From contig PCBI01000017.1 in NCBI GenBank assembly GCA_002730875.1, positions 62,001-126,000 of the forward strand: a DNA stretch of 64,000 nt, in the 5' to 3' direction. The notes beneath the pieces are model-generated. The model made no database searches and was not told where the DNA came from. It worked only from the letters and a program-made list of their open reading frames with translations. Source of the DNA: Spirochaetaceae bacterium (lineage in GTDB: Bacteria; Spirochaetota; Leptospiria; Leptospirales; Leptonemataceae). The position numbers and the translations under genes are program-made. Below are positions 37,933 to 46,900 of this stretch, one piece after another (within the stretch, counting starts at the first letter, position 1; every line of letters starts with the position of its first letter).

Positions 37933-38376
37933 ATGGCGCTTCTCAAATTCCATTCCATTCGGAATCTCCGGCGATCGACGCTGAGCAACCAGAGGGAAAG
38001 ACTCGGAGAGCTTCTGTCTCAGCGACCTGCTTTGCTGCAGGAGTTGCCTTCTGCGTTTCTTTTAGATATCTGCCAACAGGACGTGGACCGCGAAACGTTG
38101 GATATGCTTATTCAGGCCGGCTGGAAACCGGATCCGGAAATCAAGGATGCCATGGGACGCACTCCTCTCCATCTTTGTGTGGAGCTGGGAAGGGATGACC
38201 TGGTGGACTCAATTCTGGCTCTGGGCGCCAATCCGAATAGCCGTGACCGGGACGGAGTCACGCCTTTAAATCTCTGCAAGAGCTTCAGTGGCACCGGCGA
38301 CATTGCAGAAAAGCTCCGGGCTGCCGGCGGGGATCCGATGCTGGTGGACAAATCCGGAAAGGACTATTTGATGTAG
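37933..38376 (+). CDS. Ankyrin-repeat protein
   Basis: A 147-residue soluble protein; the ATG at 37933 is preferred over a start further upstream because protein-like sequence begins there (MALLKFHSIRNL). Two to three ankyrin repeats are visible: GRTPLHLCVELGRDDLVDSI followed by LALGANPNSRDRD, then GVTPLNLCKSFSGTGDIAEK and LRAAGGDPMLVDKSG, plus a divergent first copy (DRETLDMLIQAGWKPD). A protein-binding role is expected. No signal peptide. The partner is unknown. Confidence 0.8.
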   Translation: MALLKFHSIRNLRRSTLSNQRERLGELLSQRPALLQELPSAFLLDICQQDVDRETLDMLIQAGWKPDPEIKDAMGRTPLHLCVELGRDDLVDSILALGANPNSRDRDGVTPLNLCKSFSGTGDIAEKLRAAGGDPMLVDKSGKDYLM

Positions 38377-38516
38377 TAGCTCGAAGCCTGGTTGGCGACG
38401 GACCGGCATAACGGCGGTCCAGATGGCCACTACGTAAAAAACAGGTTTCCAGAACGGCAGTAGCGCAGTAACTCTTCTGGTAAGGTTTCTGCACCTGCAT
38501 TGCTACGCATAGAGAA

Positions 38517-39611
38517 ATGGATTCGGACTTTCTACAACATCTTACCCTGGTGTCTCCGGCTGTGTCAGGCTTTTTGACCCTTTACTTTCTACAGCATCGG
38601 AGTGCGAGAAAGAACCTGTGGCTGGCCCTTGCCATGGGAATCCTTACCTTATCGCTTCTGGGAAGGTATCTATTTGAAATCAAATCCAGCGCACTTCCTT
38701 ACTTGCCTTTTGTTATTTTTCCGCTGGTCTGCCTTGTAGGCCCTTCCATTCAACGCTACATTCAATCGATTCTCAATAAGGAATCCGGCGCCAACCTCTA
38801 TGTGGGCCTGAGCTTTGCCCTCTGCGCTCTGGCTGCCCATGCCTCTATATACTTCACCGTACCCGAGTCGCGACAGCCCGACCAGATCGTAAATCAGACC
38901 GGAACACTGAAACTCTATACGGCCATGTTTCTTTGCATAGTGACTTCGGTTCAGATACTACAGCTTGGGCTTGCCGGAAGGACTCTTCACAGGAACTCCA
39001 GAAGTCTGAGTCCCCCGATGTATCGCTGGGCCTGGCTGCTGATCGCGGTTTTTTCGGTCTACATTCTCGCTTATTTTCTCCTGGGAACACTGACGCTACT
39101 GAATATCATACCTTTACCGGTCCATATTCCGGAAGTGATCCTGGCTCTGCTGGTGCTTTTCGGAATGCTACATTTCCTGTTGAAGCATCCCGCAGTTCTG
39201 AATGAGCAGATCCCGGTAACGCGATACGCAAAGCAGAGTTTGAGCTCGGAACAGGCGAACAGTTACCGCGAAAGAATAGAGCAGTACATGCGCGAGAATA
39301 AGCCGTATCTTCAGGATGATATGAACGTGACTCGCCTTTCAGAATTAATCGGTATTCCATCTCACCATCTTTCCATGGTCATAAACAACGAGCTTTCCAT
39401 GAATTTCTTTGCGTTCATGAACGAATATCGTGTTAAGGAGGCCATGGAACTAATGCGCCATCCGGAATACCAGGATCACACATTGCTTTCCATCGCTTTT
39501 GAAGCCGGTTTTCAGTCCAAGGCCGCCTTTAACTCGGCTTTCAAGAAGCAGACAGGCAAGGCCCCGGGAGAATTTCGCAAGGAACTCGGAAACCCGGAGC
39601 GAAAAGACTGA
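38517..39611 (+). CDS. Membrane-embedded AraC-family transcriptional regulator
   Basis: A 364-residue protein with about seven N-terminal hydrophobic helices (SPAVSGFLTLYFLQH, LWLALAMGILTLSLLGRYL, LPFVIFPLVCLVG, LYVGLSFALCALAAHASIYF, AMFLCIVTSVQILQLGL and two more) and a C-terminal AraC DNA-binding domain from about residue 250. The first HTH is in DDMNVTRLSELIGIPSHHLS and the second in LLSIAFEAGFQSKAAFNSAF, ending KKQTGKAPGEFRKEL. This design, in which a membrane sensor holds the activator, is common in Leptospira and Bacteroidetes. Signal and target genes are unknown; it lies next to a divergently arranged LamG-like lipoprotein gene across a short gap. Confidence 0.88.
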   Translation: MDSDFLQHLTLVSPAVSGFLTLYFLQHRSARKNLWLALAMGILTLSLLGRYLFEIKSSALPYLPFVIFPLVCLVGPSIQRYIQSILNKESGANLYVGLSFALCALAAHASIYFTVPESRQPDQIVNQTGTLKLYTAMFLCIVTSVQILQLGLAGRTLHRNSRSLSPPMYRWAWLLIAVFSVYILAYFLLGTLTLLNIIPLPVHIPEVILALLVLFGMLHFLLKHPAVLNEQIPVTRYAKQSLSSEQANSYRERIEQYMRENKPYLQDDMNVTRLSELIGIPSHHLSMVINNELSMNFFAFMNEYRVKEAMELMRHPEYQDHTLLSIAFEAGFQSKAAFNSAFKKQTGKAPGEFRKELGNPERKD

Positions 39612-39683
39612 TCCGCAGGAATGGCTCGGCGTTTATCACTGCCCGATGGGCTTTGCCTGGCCATTGGATGGAGTCATCGTCTC

Positions 39684-40598
39684 TCAAGGAATGCAGGACT
39701 GCGAAACGGAGATATTGTACTTCAGGGCGAGATGGCATTCCACTCGGACGCGTTGCGAATCGGTAAGGGCCTGTTTGTACATGATGACCTCTGCAATGTC
39801 GCCTGTAAAGATATGACCAAAGGCATTCTTGCTTACAATATGAAAGCCCGTGGCAAGATCAAAAATGGCCCCCACGTGGATTCCTGAGGATATCTTCAGC
39901 TGTCCGTTTACGAAAAGGTGTGAAGCCACGCCGTCGTATGTGGCTGCCTTTAAGTACCATTCATCCTTGTTTACCCGTGTTCGGATGAAGAACTCCGCAG
40001 ATCCATCCAGACTGTTTCGGCTGGTTATGTACGAAAGGCCATCGCTCCACCATTCAAAGTATAGGGCAGTAGACCGGCCCCCTGACATCTTTGTAATTGG
40101 GTCCATTCGGTACTGTGCGCCGCCGTAAGGTCTGCTAAACCTTGACACTACAATGAATGTGTAGGTCTCAAAATCCACATCAGACGAGATCAAAGTATCA
40201 TCCACTCCATCGAACTGAATCGCCGGCATCCCGTTCAAACTGCTCTGTCTGAAGACAGGCTCTTCCGCTGCTGTTGGCGCCGTGGCATCGTTTCCCAGCC
40301 CGGAAGAATCCGGCCAGGTGGAAACGGCGCTACCGTCGGTGAGGGATAGTGCATCGGCCTTGAACCAGAGCGCCAGACTGGAGTAGGTATTCGGCGATGT
40401 AGCGGTGAACGATTCGTTTGCATCACCAGTGTTTGCCAGAAGCAGAGCCGCGTCGGATTCGAAGAAGGATTCCGGGAACTCGGAAACGCATCCAGCCAGA
40501 AATACCATCAAAGCCCCCGTCGCCAACCGAACCGTTTTGCCGGGGCCTCTTCTGGATAAACGGCCCCCGTAAAAGAAAGCTTCTCTCCGTTCCGTCAC
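39684..40598 (-). CDS. LamG/concanavalin-like lipoprotein
   Basis: About 304 residues if the GTG at 40598 (AAGGGA upstream) is used; the frame is open to 40778 and an ATG lies at 40628. The signal TGALMVFLAGC marks a lipoprotein. The rest is a LamG/concanavalin jelly-roll: LALWFKADALSLTDGSAVS, WPDSSGLGNDAT, MPAIQFDGVDDTL, YLKAATYDGVASHLFVNGQL, and the end IAEVIMYKQALTDSQRVRVE, the classic closing pattern of such domains in cell-surface proteins. A single such domain suggests glycan or ligand binding at the cell surface. No catalytic residue recognised. Confidence 0.8.
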   Translation of the reverse strand: MTERREAFFYGGRLSRRGPGKTVRLATGALMVFLAGCVSEFPESFFESDAALLLANTGDANESFTATSPNTYSSLALWFKADALSLTDGSAVSTWPDSSGLGNDATAPTAAEEPVFRQSSLNGMPAIQFDGVDDTLISSDVDFETYTFIVVSRFSRPYGGAQYRMDPITKMSGGRSTALYFEWWSDGLSYITSRNSLDGSAEFFIRTRVNKDEWYLKAATYDGVASHLFVNGQLKISSGIHVGAIFDLATGFHIVSKNAFGHIFTGDIAEVIMYKQALTDSQRVRVECHLALKYNISVSQSCIP

Positions 40599-40672
40599 TT
40601 CTTTCCCTTCTGTATCCACCATTTGCATCCCACTGTCGAGCCGGGTCTGGCCAGTTGTGGCATCCCGGGGCT

Positions 40673-40981
40673 TTAACCAGGCGTCATTCGGGCTACCAGG
40701 GCGCCCTGGTCCTGGGAATCTCGCAGCAGGCAAAGGATATAGGAAAAAAGCCCTGGAATCGACCTGCCTTGGAAGCATAGACCCTCTTTTCCCATTTTTT
40801 CACGAATAGATCGCCGAGCTTTTGATGGCGACGGAAGGGATAGCGGAAGCCGGGTAATGGCCCTGAACCGGTCTGCACCAACCATGAAGTTCACAGCTGT
40901 ATCCGAAGGCTCTGTGCCTGGATCCACGGAACCTTTGAACAATAGCGCAGTTCCAAAGGAAAACAATAGAGCAAGGTTCAT
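40673..40981 (-). CDS. Possible small hydrophobic-N-terminus protein, doubtful
   Basis: A 102-residue frame whose start (MNLALLFSFGTALLFKG) overlaps the stop of the short frame at 40978-41136 in an ATGA arrangement. The N-terminus looks like a membrane or signal segment, but the second half is basic and low in protein character. There is no ribosome site; translational coupling is the only support. It may be the shifted 3' part of a broken gene that begins at 41136. Confidence 0.3.
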   Translation of the reverse strand: MNLALLFSFGTALLFKGSVDPGTEPSDTAVNFMVGADRFRAITRLPLSLPSPSKARRSIREKMGKEGLCFQGRSIPGLFSYILCLLRDSQDQGALVARMTPG

Positions 40982-41136
40982 TCCAGAAAGAATTGCCAGG
41001 CGGAGGCATCTCGATCCGGCGAAATACTGGTTGCCTGAAGGTCACCGGGACCAAAGGCAATCGCCAGCAGCAGAGCCAGACAGAGAGGAGCTCCCGTCTC
41101 TTTTGAGATGACGGCCGCTTTCTTCTTCCTTTCCAT
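40978..41136 (-). CDS. Possible 52-residue exported peptide (or 5' end of a broken gene)
   Basis: Reading the minus strand from the ATG at 41136 gives 52 codons with a normal signal-peptide layout: basic MERKKK, a hydrophobic core LCLALLLAIAF and a cleavage-like region FGPGDLQA, then TSISPDRDASAW. The frame ends at 40978 in TGA overlapping an ATG of the next frame. A frameshift linking the two frames would give a longer exported protein, so this could be a pseudogene. The ribosome site is weak (AGAAG). Confidence 0.35.
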   Translation of the reverse strand: MERKKKAAVISKETGAPLCLALLLAIAFGPGDLQATSISPDRDASAWQFFLE

Positions 41137-41470
41137 TGAACTTCTGACGGCCTGCTATCAGACGAGCTTCGCCCCTTTAGAATCCATTGGATTCAGGAAG
41201 AACCAACCGGAAAACACCCGTCATGCGAAAAGTACTATTTCCATCTGGTAAAAGCTCAATAGAGCGCGAACCCTCGGAAAGCATCCACCCGGTTTCCTTT
41301 TTCGCCTCACCCAACGCACAAAGGCCGTCACTCGTATAGTACTTTCGCCTGCGACGAGAAATTACTTTGTACGGTTACACTTTTTTTATGGCGACATAAA
41401 AAAAGTACTGTACCTCTTCGCGTACGCGACCGTTAAACAGATTGTACCAATTAAATATAGGAGCCCGGCT
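41137..41470. other. Intergenic region upstream of the 71-residue protein gene
   Basis: About 334 bp. It holds a perfect AT-rich palindrome at 41379-41406 (separate entry), several GTAC tetramers around it, and the AGGAG (41459-41463) that serves the TTG start at 41471. No other gene is evident. The promoter is expected here, but no convincing -35/-10 pair was found. Confidence 0.5.
41379..41406. promoter_or_regulatory. Perfect AT-rich inverted repeat, candidate operator
   Basis: Arms ACTTTTTTTAT (41379-41389) and ATAAAAAAAGT (41396-41406) with the loop GGCGAC. It lies 65 bp before the TTG start of the 71-residue protein. It could be an operator, or a terminator for leftward or rightward transcription since both arms are homopolymer-rich. 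Confidence 0.45.
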
Positions 41471-41686
41471 TTGAAAGTTACTGCGGATGATTTCAAAAAA
41501 CAACTAAGACAATACATTCAGTTTCGAGGAATAGACATAGTTCTATATCTGAAAGACGGAAGCATGGTAGAGCTGGACAAGAATCGCCGACTGGAAGGCG
41601 ACATGGTGATCCGAAACCAGAAAGACGGAAATACGGATTCCATTCACGTAGATGAAATCGTAAAGGCCGATTTCTTTGCGGCCTGA
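41471..41686 (+). CDS. Small conserved-looking protein of unknown function (TTG start)
   Basis: A 71-residue protein starting with TTG at 41471, supported by AGGAG seven bases upstream. The sequence is well formed: ADDFKKQLRQYIQFRGIDIV, then LYLKDGSMVELDKNRRLEGD, MVIRNQKDGN, SIHVDEIVKADFFAA. It is probably a helix followed by a small beta barrel of the Sm/SH3-like size (strand-rich with DGSMVEL and a closing IHVDEIVKADF strand). RNA or protein binding is possible but unproven. It has its own terminator and a palindrome upstream, so it is likely to be regulated and expressed as a single gene. Confidence 0.7.
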   Translation: MKVTADDFKKQLRQYIQFRGIDIVLYLKDGSMVELDKNRRLEGDMVIRNQKDGNTDSIHVDEIVKADFFAA

Positions 41687-41726
41687 TTGATAATCCAGAA
41701 AATTATGGCTGCGCGAAAGCAGCCAG

Positions 41727-41757
41727 AAAAGGGGCTCGCTACTGCGGGCCTTTTTTA
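41727..41757. terminator. Bidirectional terminator between convergent genes
   Basis: AAAAGG-(GG)-CTCGC pairs with GCGGGCCTTTT around the loop TACT, with a GG bulge and one wobble. T runs occur on both strands (TTTTTTAT rightward; CCCCTTTTCT leftward). It overlaps the stop codon of the minus-strand gene that ends at 41755. Confidence 0.65.
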
Positions 41758-42741
41758 TAGGTCTATGTGTCCTTCCAGGGCGCTTCTTAGAAGATCCAGA
41801 TCCTGCTGCCGTAAGTAGCCATCATTGTAAAGTTGTCGCAGAAAGAAGTCCCGGCTTTCCCTTGTTTCCAGACGCAGCCTACTATATATCAGATCCAATA
41901 CGCCATTTCTGGCGGCCGGGGCAAACTCTTCCGGATTCACCTGATCGTTTTCGTGCAAATTGAGCTTAAGGCGAATTGAGGTGATAATATCCTGCTTTCC
42001 CCGCTGCATAGAGTCGAATTCCTTTACAATGCCCTGCACGGTCTCCGGCAAGTAGGCAAACACGCCTGGGTCAAGGAATAGCTGATAGTTCTTTATGGAA
42101 TAGAGGCCTGGCGGTACGCAGCTCAGGAATTCGGGCTTCTTTCGAGCCATAATCTCCAGGATGCTTTCGCGTACCTGCTCGGAGCTAAAGGCCATTAAAC
42201 CGAAGTTAACCGGCGGGTTCTTTTCCAGATTAAAGCGAAAGATTTCCTGTAACTGCTCCACCGAGAAGTACTCCAGGTAGAGAAATCGCTTTCGCCCACC
42301 GCTGGTAGATATCTCTTCCAGTATTTGCACGGCATCCCGAATTACTTCTTTTTCCGGGTCAGGAATCTCATCGTGACCGGCCAATCGATCCAGCAGATCC
42401 AGGTAACCGGTCAGGGTGATCAGTTTATCGGGTTCATCCCCGAGGCGAGCCACTTCCCGTATGGCCAGCATACGAAGCTCTTCTTCAAGCAACGACAGAA
42501 CCGAAGCCCTGGTAAGTCGGCTGAGCAGGTTTAAGCTGCGGTCCGGGTCCAAAACATTCAGTAGAAAGATGAGTACACCGGAATACTTGAGTACAAAGTC
42601 CTCCAGGATTTCTGGCTCCAATGATACCAGATAATCCGCAGAACTCTTAAGCATCAGGAAATTAACCTTATCGTAGACGATATGGGCCTGCTCCTGAGAT
42701 TCCGGGGTTCCGTGTTCCACCACTCGCTCCATTCTGATCAT
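41755..42741 (-). CDS. Soluble helical protein of unknown function
   Basis: A 328-residue, probably all-helical cytoplasmic protein. Segments such as LIFLLNVLDPDRSLNLLSRL, EEELRMLAIREVARLG and EFLSCVPPGLYSIKNYQLFL, and a leucine-rich rhythm, suggest a stack of helical repeats. Parts recall FliG-like or armadillo-like helical repeats, but I cannot assign a family. There is no signal peptide or membrane helix. It is downstream on the minus strand of the MerR-TPR gene (114 bp), so they may form one unit. The stop lies within the shared terminator. Confidence 0.7.
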   Translation of the reverse strand: MIRMERVVEHGTPESQEQAHIVYDKVNFLMLKSSADYLVSLEPEILEDFVLKYSGVLIFLLNVLDPDRSLNLLSRLTRASVLSLLEEELRMLAIREVARLGDEPDKLITLTGYLDLLDRLAGHDEIPDPEKEVIRDAVQILEEISTSGGRKRFLYLEYFSVEQLQEIFRFNLEKNPPVNFGLMAFSSEQVRESILEIMARKKPEFLSCVPPGLYSIKNYQLFLDPGVFAYLPETVQGIVKEFDSMQRGKQDIITSIRLKLNLHENDQVNPEEFAPAARNGVLDLIYSRLRLETRESRDFFLRQLYNDGYLRQQDLDLLRSALEGHIDL

Positions 42742-42855
42742 AGCCGTTGCGATTGTCCAGAGCGATTCAGAGGCTTCAAGAAAGGGCGCAAACGGCCCGA
42801 AGTCGCCCGAACCGGGTCTTTACGATGAAACTCCGAAAGTTATGCGGAATAGCCT

Positions 42856-43857
42856 CTAATGGCTGGTCCAGTCATCAAAAAGCCCCGGCGAAGTATCCTG
42901 TTGCTGCAGTTGATCAATTTCATCCAGAAAATCCCTGGCATTTTCGGCAAAGGGGCTGTCTGAATCCATCTCCAGATAGGACTGAAACAACTCCGCCGAT
43001 TCCCGGAAGTACTTCAGGCTGAAATACACCAGCGCCAGGTTATAATAAGACTCCGGAAAGGCGGGATCCAGATCGATAGATCGATGGAACAATCGAATAC
43101 TGGCCGCGAACTTTTCCAGACGATAGTAGACATTGGCCAGGTTGTAGAGCGCCTCCACACAATCCTCGTCCAGTTCCAGGGCGGATTCGTAGGCCTGGGC
43201 GGCCGCATCCAGATCCCCTTTCTCAAAAAAGAGATTACCCAGCTCAATGCGCGCCGGCAGATAATCGGGACGGTCCTGAACAATGGCTTCCAGGGTTTCC
43301 ATGGCCCGCTGCGGATCCGATTCGCGAATGGCCTCGAATAGCCGAGCCCCCTCTTCCGGGGAACCCCATTCGGGCCCGGGTATCCCGGCGCCGGTCTCCA
43401 GGGACTTTTCTTCTTCGGCCAGACGATCCTCAAGCAGTCGCAGAATCTCATCGTCCTGGTCGGACCAGTCCGTGGGCTTTTGCGACGACCGGATCTTTTC
43501 CAGCTCCACAACGCGCCCGGAATCTCCGGGAGGCGCAAAATCGAGCAGGCCCTGCCCCTGCACCGGGTCCACAAGAACGGCGTCCTCCCGCACCCCCAGA
43601 AGCGGTCCGTCCAGGAGTTCCATCTGCATCATGGCCCGGCCAGGTTGCTCCCCGACGCGATTTGCCTGGGAATTGAGCATCCGTCGAATCCTTTGCAGTG
43701 TAAGACCGCTCTTGCGCCATTTCTCCAGAAGGCGGATACGCTTCAGATCTTCAAATCCAAGGGTGTCTCCGGTGGAATCCAGAAGGCCGGTGCTCTTCCA
43801 GTACTTGATTTTATGCCTGGGGATGGAAAGTATGTGAGCGATTTCCGAAATCCGCAT
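42856..43857 (-). CDS. MerR-type HTH domain fused to TPR repeats
   Basis: About 333 residues (ATG at 43857; a TTG at 43875 is also in frame). Residues 1-65 are a MerR-like winged HTH: MRISEIAHILSIPRHKIKYW, KSTGLLDSTGDTLGFEDLKR, IRLLEKWRKSGLTLQRIRRM. Then comes a variable linker, and from about residue 165 four to five TPR repeats (GARLFEAIRESDPQRAMETL, LGNLFFEKGDLDAAAQAYES, LYNLANVYYRLEKFAASIRL, YYNLALVYFSLKYFRESAEL). MerR proteins normally end in a coiled coil plus a sensor domain; here protein-protein interaction repeats replace it. It is divergent from dnaE, whose start is 53 bp away, so it could bind the shared spacer. Confidence 0.85.
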   Translation of the reverse strand: MRISEIAHILSIPRHKIKYWKSTGLLDSTGDTLGFEDLKRIRLLEKWRKSGLTLQRIRRMLNSQANRVGEQPGRAMMQMELLDGPLLGVREDAVLVDPVQGQGLLDFAPPGDSGRVVELEKIRSSQKPTDWSDQDDEILRLLEDRLAEEEKSLETGAGIPGPEWGSPEEGARLFEAIRESDPQRAMETLEAIVQDRPDYLPARIELGNLFFEKGDLDAAAQAYESALELDEDCVEALYNLANVYYRLEKFAASIRLFHRSIDLDPAFPESYYNLALVYFSLKYFRESAELFQSYLEMDSDSPFAENARDFLDEIDQLQQQDTSPGLFDDWTSH

Positions 43858-43910
43858 GATTTTGCCCGGACCCAACTTCTTGCTTGCCCCGCTTTCGGGA
43901 TGCTGGAATT

Positions 43911-46900
43911 ATGTCCCCTGTCATGCAAGCAGAATCTACAGGAAGAAGTAGCTTCAGCGAGAAATTCACCCACCTTCACCTGCATACCACCTACAGCCTT
44001 CTGGACGGTGCTATCCGTATACCGGAGTTGATGCAGCATTGCAAGGAAAATGGGATGGATAGCGTGGCCATTACCGACCACGGCAACATGTTCGGCGTAA
44101 TTGAATTCTACACCGAAGCTGTGAAGGCCGGAATCAAACCCATTATAGGCAATGAGTTCTACGTTTCGCCTGGAAAGATGAGCGAAACAAAAGTAATGGA
44201 GAACCTGGCTGACGGTAACAATTACCATCTGATTCTTCTGGCTCAGAACGAAACCGGCTATCGCAATCTTATCAAACTCACGAGCAAATCCTATACGGAC
44301 GGATTCTATCGCAAGCCACGAATCGACTATGAATTCCTATCGCATCATTCAGATGGACTGATTTGCCTCACCGCATGCCTGGGCGGCGAAGTACAGCGAA
44401 AGATACTTACAGGACAGGAAAGCGCCGCCGAGCAACTGGCCGGCAAGCTCAAAGAAATCTTTGGTCCGGATCGCTTCTATCTGGAAATCCAGAATCATGG
44501 TCTGGAAGACGAACGCATAGCGGCAAAAGGAAATGTAGAACTCTCCCGCCGGCTGGGCATTCCGCTGGTTCTAACAAACGACAGTCATTTTCTTACAAGA
44601 AAGCACCATGAAGTTCAGGACATTCTCCTTCGCATCAATCAGAAGAAGTCCATAGACGAAGATCTGGCCTTTGGGTTTAATCCCGAGTTCTACGTCAAAA
44701 GCCCGGAAGAGATGTCCCGATTGTTTCCCGAGCTACCCGATGCCTTCCATAACACGCGAAAGATCGCCGAAATGATCTCCATGGAGTTTCAATCCGGTAA
44801 TCCGTTGCTTCCCAACTTTGACGTTCCCGAAGGACATAGCCTTAACAGTTACATGCGCGAGCTTTGTCTTCAGGGTTTGGCGCGGCGCTACGGAACCCCG
44901 CTACACAAAGATGTAATGGATCGTTTCGAGTTCGAGATGCAAGTCATCGAAGGGATGGACTTTCCAGGGTACTTTCTCATTGTTCAGGACTTCATCAACT
45001 GGGCCAAAGCGCGCGGCATTCCCGTTGGCCCGGGACGCGGATCGGCCGCGGGATCCATTGTGGCCTACAGCCTGGGCATCACCGACATCGATCCTCTCCG
45101 TTACGGACTACTGTTTGAGAGATTCCTGAACCCGGCTCGAAAAGAGATGCCGGATATCGACGTAGACTTCTGCGTGGACCGTCGCGAAGAAGTGATCAAC
45201 TACGTGCGCCACAAATACGGCGAAGACCATGTAGCCCAGATTGTTACTTACGGAACCATGGCCGCCAAAGCCTGTATGAAGGATGTGGCCCGGGTACTCA
45301 AGATGCCTTTCGCCGAGGCCAACAACATCTCCAAGATGATTCCTTCGGTGCCGGGCACTACCCTGGACGATGCTTACGAGAAGTCGTCCGAATTCCGCAA
45401 TTATGTAGAAAACGATGAGCTGGGAAAGAAAGTCTACTCGGTAGCCAAAGCCCTGGAAGGAAACTCAAGACATACGGGAGTTCACGCGGCCGGCGTTGTC
45501 ATTGGTCCGCGACCTCTGGACGAAATCGTCCCTCTGGCCACTGTTGCCACACCGGGCGGCGGCGACAAAAAGACCAAACAGCGAATCCTGGTAACCCAGT
45601 ACGATATGACCACCCTGGCGCTGCCCACGGTGGGTCTCGTAAAGATGGACTTTCTGGGTCTGCGAAACCTCACTGTAATCGCGAACTGCGTGCGGGGTAT
45701 AGAACAGCGCACCGGAAAGAGGCTGGATCTAAACGAAATCCCGCTGAACGATGAAAAATCCTACAAGCTCCTGCAAAGCGGAAACGTAAAAGGCGTATTC
45801 CAACTGGAAACCAGTCCCGGAATGCGCGAGTTCGTGATCCGCATGAAACCGGAATGCTTCGAAGACCTGGTGGCCTTGATTGCCATGTACCGTCCGGGAC
45901 CATTGCAATCCGGCATGGCCGATGCTTACGTAAACAGAAAGAAGGGCCGAGAGAAGGTAATCTATCCCCACGATGATCTGGCGGAAATTCTGGGCGAAAC
46001 CTACGGAGTTGTGCTCTACCAGGAGCAGGTGATGCAGATCTCTCAGAAGATCGGCGGCTTCTCCCCTGCGAAGTCCGATGACCTGCGAAAGGCCATGGGA
46101 AAGAAGAAGAAAGAGAAGATGGCGGAACTCAAAGTGGAGTTCATCGAAGGGGCCAATGCCAGGGGCTATAACAATCGGGACAAGGACTTCGCGGCCAAAC
46201 TATACGATCAACTGGCCGAGTTTGCCGGATACGGCTTCAACAAATCGCATTCCGCAGCCTACGCCATGGTAGTGTATCGCACCGCCTATTTGAAGGCCAA
46301 CTATCCCACGGACTATATGGCCGCCGTGCTCGATTCGGAAATCGATAAAACAGACCGACTGGTTCCCTACATCCTGGAATGCAAGGAAATGGGTCTGGAA
46401 ATCCTGGGGCCGGACATCAACCATTCCTTCCTTAGATTCCACGTAGAAAAGGAAGGTGTGATTCGATTCGGTCTCAATGCGATCAAGAATGTGGGCGCCC
46501 AGGCCGTGGAATCCATCATCGAGGCCCGGCAGCAGGAAGAAGGATTCAAGAGCTTCTTTCACTTTATGGAGAATACCGATCTCAAGCTCTGCAATCGGCG
46601 AACTCTGGAGTCCATGGTTCTGGCGGGCTGCTTTGAAACCATGGGGTACACGCGAAAGGCCCTGATGGAGAGCCTGGACCTTTCGGTGCAGCATGCGCAG
46701 AATCATCAAAAAGATCGAATCAGCGGTCAGAGTTCCCTGTTCGATGCCATGGGACCGGCCATGACCGAAGAAGAGCCCATCCCAAAGGGCCCGGAAGTGG
46801 CCGAATACGACGAAACCACGCTGTTAAATCAGGAAAAACAGGTTCTGGGAATCTACTTCAGCGGCCATCCGCTGAGCAAGTATGAGCGATTCCTCAAAAG

